64,000 nt of DNA. Origin: Cryptomeria japonica (lineage: Eukaryota; Streptophyta; Pinopsida; Cupressales; Cupressaceae). The notes under the pieces are model-generated. The model saw only the letters and a list, made by a program, of their open reading frames with translations. It had not been told where the DNA came from and ran no database searches. Below, in pieces: positions 61,141-64,000 of this stretch (position 1 is its first letter; each line of letters opens with the position of its first letter). Location of the stretch: assembly GCF_030272615.1 (NCBI RefSeq), contig NC_081409.1, positions 205,527,364 to 205,591,363 of the forward strand. Reading direction: 5' to 3'. Position numbers and translations under genes: made by a program.

Positions 61141-62183
61141 CACGGTTGATTTGCTTGACTGCAGGAGGACTTACCTATGATGGAGTCACAGGAGAGATTC
61201 TCTTCGACTCAGAGTTTATGACCAGAGCTAACATTTGAGGATAGAGCAGCAGTTGAGGCTATGGACCTACAATATATTATGTATGTGCTTGAGTTTTGGG
61301 AAAACATGGGTTTGCTGACTGCATTAGCTGAGAGATGGCACTCAAAGACATGTACTTTTAATTTGCTGATGGGTGAGATGACAGTCACCTTAGAGGATGT
61401 GTACAGGATACTGAGGATACCGATCGTTAGGGAGTTAGTTCCTTACTATCGAGAGGGAGATAGGGATGCACTGAGACGAGTGTTTCAGGATCCAGGACTA
61501 GAGATGAGGGTTGTACATGTGGCTTGGGACATGGTGATGGCAGGAGTGATCAGTGGGTTCCTCTGTCCAAACAAGGTGACACGAGGGTTGGTTGTGGGAA
61601 GGGGGAGGACACTAGAGACATTGGTGACTGAGCACACCAAGTTTGCATGGGGACCGTGTCTGTTGGCACACTTGTACTATGAGCTACATCAGTTTGTATA
61701 TCATGGATCAACAGGATTAGGATGCAGAGTGACATTGTTGCAAGTATGGGCATATGAGAATCTTTCAGTGACACGACCGATACACTTTAGAGGTAGAAGA
61801 CATGGGCGCATCTATGTGTATCTGTATGATATGATTACTTCACAGCCACAGATTGGGAGGCTAGAGTATTGGCGCAGGGTTATGGACGAGATAGACAATG
61901 TGGTATGGAGGCCTTACTTAGACTGTGAGGAGTGGGAGGATGGCGCGGTGGAGCTGCCATATGTATTCAGGAGTAGGTATCTGATAGGGAGGACACCGTA
62001 TGTCATTGAGCGGTAGTTGATAGATAGGGTATGCAGGTAGTTCGGCAGGATACAACGGATGCCACAAGGGTCGGGGATGTATGTGCGGATAGTGAGGGAT
62101 CAAGTGCATTTAGGGCCATTATTGTCATATGATCAGGCTATGACACAACTTCTAGAGATGGTTCCCATGCCTTGGGACATATG

Positions 62184-63287
62184 TGTTAGGCCCAATATGG
62201 AAAGCTAATGTACTAAGAGGGGAGGGGTGAATCAGTACTTCAAATCCTTTTATTAACATTATCTTTACTGTTATGCATAAACCAAAAACTATTGTAACAT
62301 AACATAAAGTTAAAACAAATAAATAAAAATCATACATGATTCACTCCATAACACATATATTTTGGTTACACAGAAACTCTTGGTTAGAGAGAAAAACTGC
62401 GGTGGGGATGGCACCCACAACCTCACTACTGCAATAATAAAGGTTGCTCGGTTAGAGCTACATGTTTAGCTATTTCTGATAGCTTACCCTGTTAGGAGTA
62501 TCAAGATCTGTTAGATCTACCTTGCTAAAGTATTTTACAACACTTAATCTAAACGTTGCACCTGGTTAGAGGCTTTACAATTTATAGACTTGATTAGAGT
62601 CTTATAGCAGATTCTATGCGCTCAAAATAAGATTACCTTGCTTATAGCATACCTCGGTAACCCATATAGTAACTCGGTAAACCCTTCTGTTTACTCTGTT
62701 CTTTGACTGTTCTCTGAAATCCTTCTCGGTGACCTTTGTGTCTCTGTAACAGTCATAACATTTAGTGCTTTCACATGTCTTGCTTCATATATTTCTATAT
62801 CTTCCTTTCCATCATACTACATGTATCTCTGATCTTAATCCATGTTGTATAAATAGATCTCTTATGTCGGTGATCCATTCATTGCTTCAATCTTAAAAAC
62901 ATGTTTTATTGAATGAATAACCATGCAAAATATTTCATTGGTTAGATGACCTCAAAATCATACACAATCTTTAAGTGCAATTTCCAATGTGATAATGGTT
63001 CTATGTTCCTTGATCTTGTAACACATTTCCATATGTATGTCCAGGTTCAATGAATCTGGTAACACATTTCACTTGGTGTATATCAACTCGGTGTATCATC
63101 TTTGCTACTCGGTAGACATGGAATGATACTTGGTAGACAGCTCGGTGCATACTGGGCTCTGTGACTACTTTCTTCTATAACCGACTGGATTGTGCATATC
63201 GACTGAATATTTCAGTAGAGATAACCGACTAGAGTATATAGAATAACTTTGAACATAAAACTAATGGCAACTTGATAAGTAGTAACA
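62184..63287 (-). mobile_element. solo LTR inserted in the PMD gene
   Basis: 1104 bp from TGTTAGGCCC to AGTAGTAACA, flanked by a perfect ATATG target duplication (62179-62183 and 63288-63292). It has the GAGGGGAGGGGTGAATCAG block and AACTGCGGTGGGGATGGCAC of the copia-type LTR family, so it lies in minus orientation. No internal region remains: it was removed by LTR-LTR recombination. Taking it out with one ATATG restores a reading frame through TGGGACATATGG. Confidence 0.92.
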
Positions 63288-64000
63288 ATATGGGCAAATG
63301 TGGAGGATGCAAGGATGGATGCAGAGTATACTATATATTGGACAAAGCATCTGTTTCCATGGCTGACGGATCTAGGGGAGCTGATAGCGGGAGATGGTGG
63401 ATGGAGGTGATGGAGATGATAGTGGAGATGGCGAAGGTAGAGGCCGACGATGGAGGTGGGGCATAATGGTAGAGAGGAGAGTGGCTCAGAGGAGAGAGTG
63501 CAGAGAGGAGAGACAGATGCATGTAGTGAGGAGTAGAGGTGGATTATCATTACATGTGCCAGCAGCACAGGTTCCCAGATAGGTACAGGGATGGGGACAG
63601 GGACAGGGTGAGGGGAGAGGGGATGAGGAGGATGAACTATTATCCTTGAGGAAGATCTGCCAGGGATAGGCAAATGAGATCCAAGATCTGGAGAGGGATG
63701 CAACTAGACTTGGGAGATAGTTGAGGGACACTGAGCGGGAGAGGGATCAGGCTATTCAATGCTATAAAAAGGCTGAGACAACACTGAGGGCAGGGAGACA
63801 GGTAGTAGAGGACACAGGGGACATATACTCCTATGTTCTGCGGGCAGGGGAGGAGATAGCCTAATGGAGAGACATGTACTATAGAGTGGTGCCACCAGAT
63901 TAGCGGGCTAGGAGCTTATGGAGACTGTTGCGGACGACGATGTCCACTGGAGAGAGAGATGGGTGATAGGCGTCTAGTGGTGGGGTCATGGGTCCTCCAC

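Larger units (their letters stand above)
60061..63960 (+). pseudogene. plant mobile domain (PMD) protein gene, split by a solo LTR
   Basis: Exon 1 is 60061-60126 (22 codons, MALVHRFDRVHRYQRPTNAG) with a perfect GTAAGT donor. Exon 2 starts at 61165 after a TGACTGCAG acceptor, in phase. The PMD core (PF10536 type) is plain: GLLTALAERWHSKTCTFNLL, MGEMTVTLEDVYRILRIPI, then LLAHLYYELHQFVYHG and RPYLDCEEWEDG. Stops: TGA at 61219-61221, TAG at 62014-62016 and TAG at 62038-62040. The frame runs on through MVPMPWDI, is cut by the LTR at 62184, and resumes at 63293 as ANVEDARMDAEYTIYWTKH. The C terminus is Gly/Arg-rich, then coiled coil (LRDTERERDQAIQCYKKAET; several TAG stops). PMD proteins of the MAIN type act in genome stability and silencing, and the domain is common in plant transposons. 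It lies antisense near the 3' LTR of its host element. Confidence 0.82.

Noticed and set aside
61550-62109. Minus-strand frames opposite the mobile-domain gene
   Set aside because: Shadow frames of the plus-strand PMD coding sequence.
63212-63731. Minus-strand frame of 163 codons at the right edge
   Set aside because: Crosses the solo LTR boundary and is Pro/Ser/His-rich; the plus strand carries the PMD C-terminal text.

Overview
The window looks like nuclear DNA of a seed plant with a large, repeat-swollen genome. A conifer or other gymnosperm is my best inference, from old LTR elements, low gene density and plant-specific families (class III peroxidase, plant mobile domain, PPR, universal stress protein). 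Only one gene looks intact: a four-exon PER12-like class III peroxidase on the minus strand (46680-48197). A pseudogene copy lies at about 38490-40540. Both sit in a tandem segmental duplication (units about 37150-43410 and 44900-50450) whose flanks, promoters and an older SINE are also paired.

Layout. 1-2060: unassigned DNA and a purine-rich GA tract. 2085-9480: remains of a DNA transposon with two divergent genes, a multi-exon accessory gene (ORF2, minus, 3320-5819) and a decayed DDE-type transposase (plus, 6225-9150). Between and beside them are arrays of a short palindromic GC-core repeat. 9750-12455: eight units of a 359-bp satellite. 13380-16145: a second ORF2 copy with the same splice phase, ending against a PPR gene fragment. 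17077-17195: one universal-stress-protein-like exon. 20711-28484: a complete-length Ty3 chromovirus (minus; target duplication ACTAC; tRNA-iMet primer site) whose reverse transcriptase has lost its catalytic segment. 29496-36670: a second full-length LTR element (minus; target duplication TCTAG) with a gag remnant and an unrecognised coding region of about 1000 codons instead of pol. 37150-50450: the peroxidase duplication. 53130-53504: a 375-bp TRIM. 53780-55070: an LTR-like remnant.

55721-64000 is a three-level nest. A Ty1/copia element on the minus strand is broken inside its reverse transcriptase, at 59054/59055, by another LTR element (LTR 59055-59734, purine tract 59735-59748). That second element carries a plant mobile domain gene on the opposite strand (60061 to about 63960), which is split by a solo LTR (62184-63287, target duplication ATATG). 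The outer two elements run off the right edge.

At least seven in-frame stops in the decayed genes lie at TAG codons where CAG is the likely ancestor, as expected for deamination of methylated cytosine in long-silenced plant transposons. The most novel content is the two-gene DNA transposon, the gag-plus-unknown-ORF LTR element and the antisense mobile-domain gene. All names and homologies are from reading the translations by eye; no database was searched.
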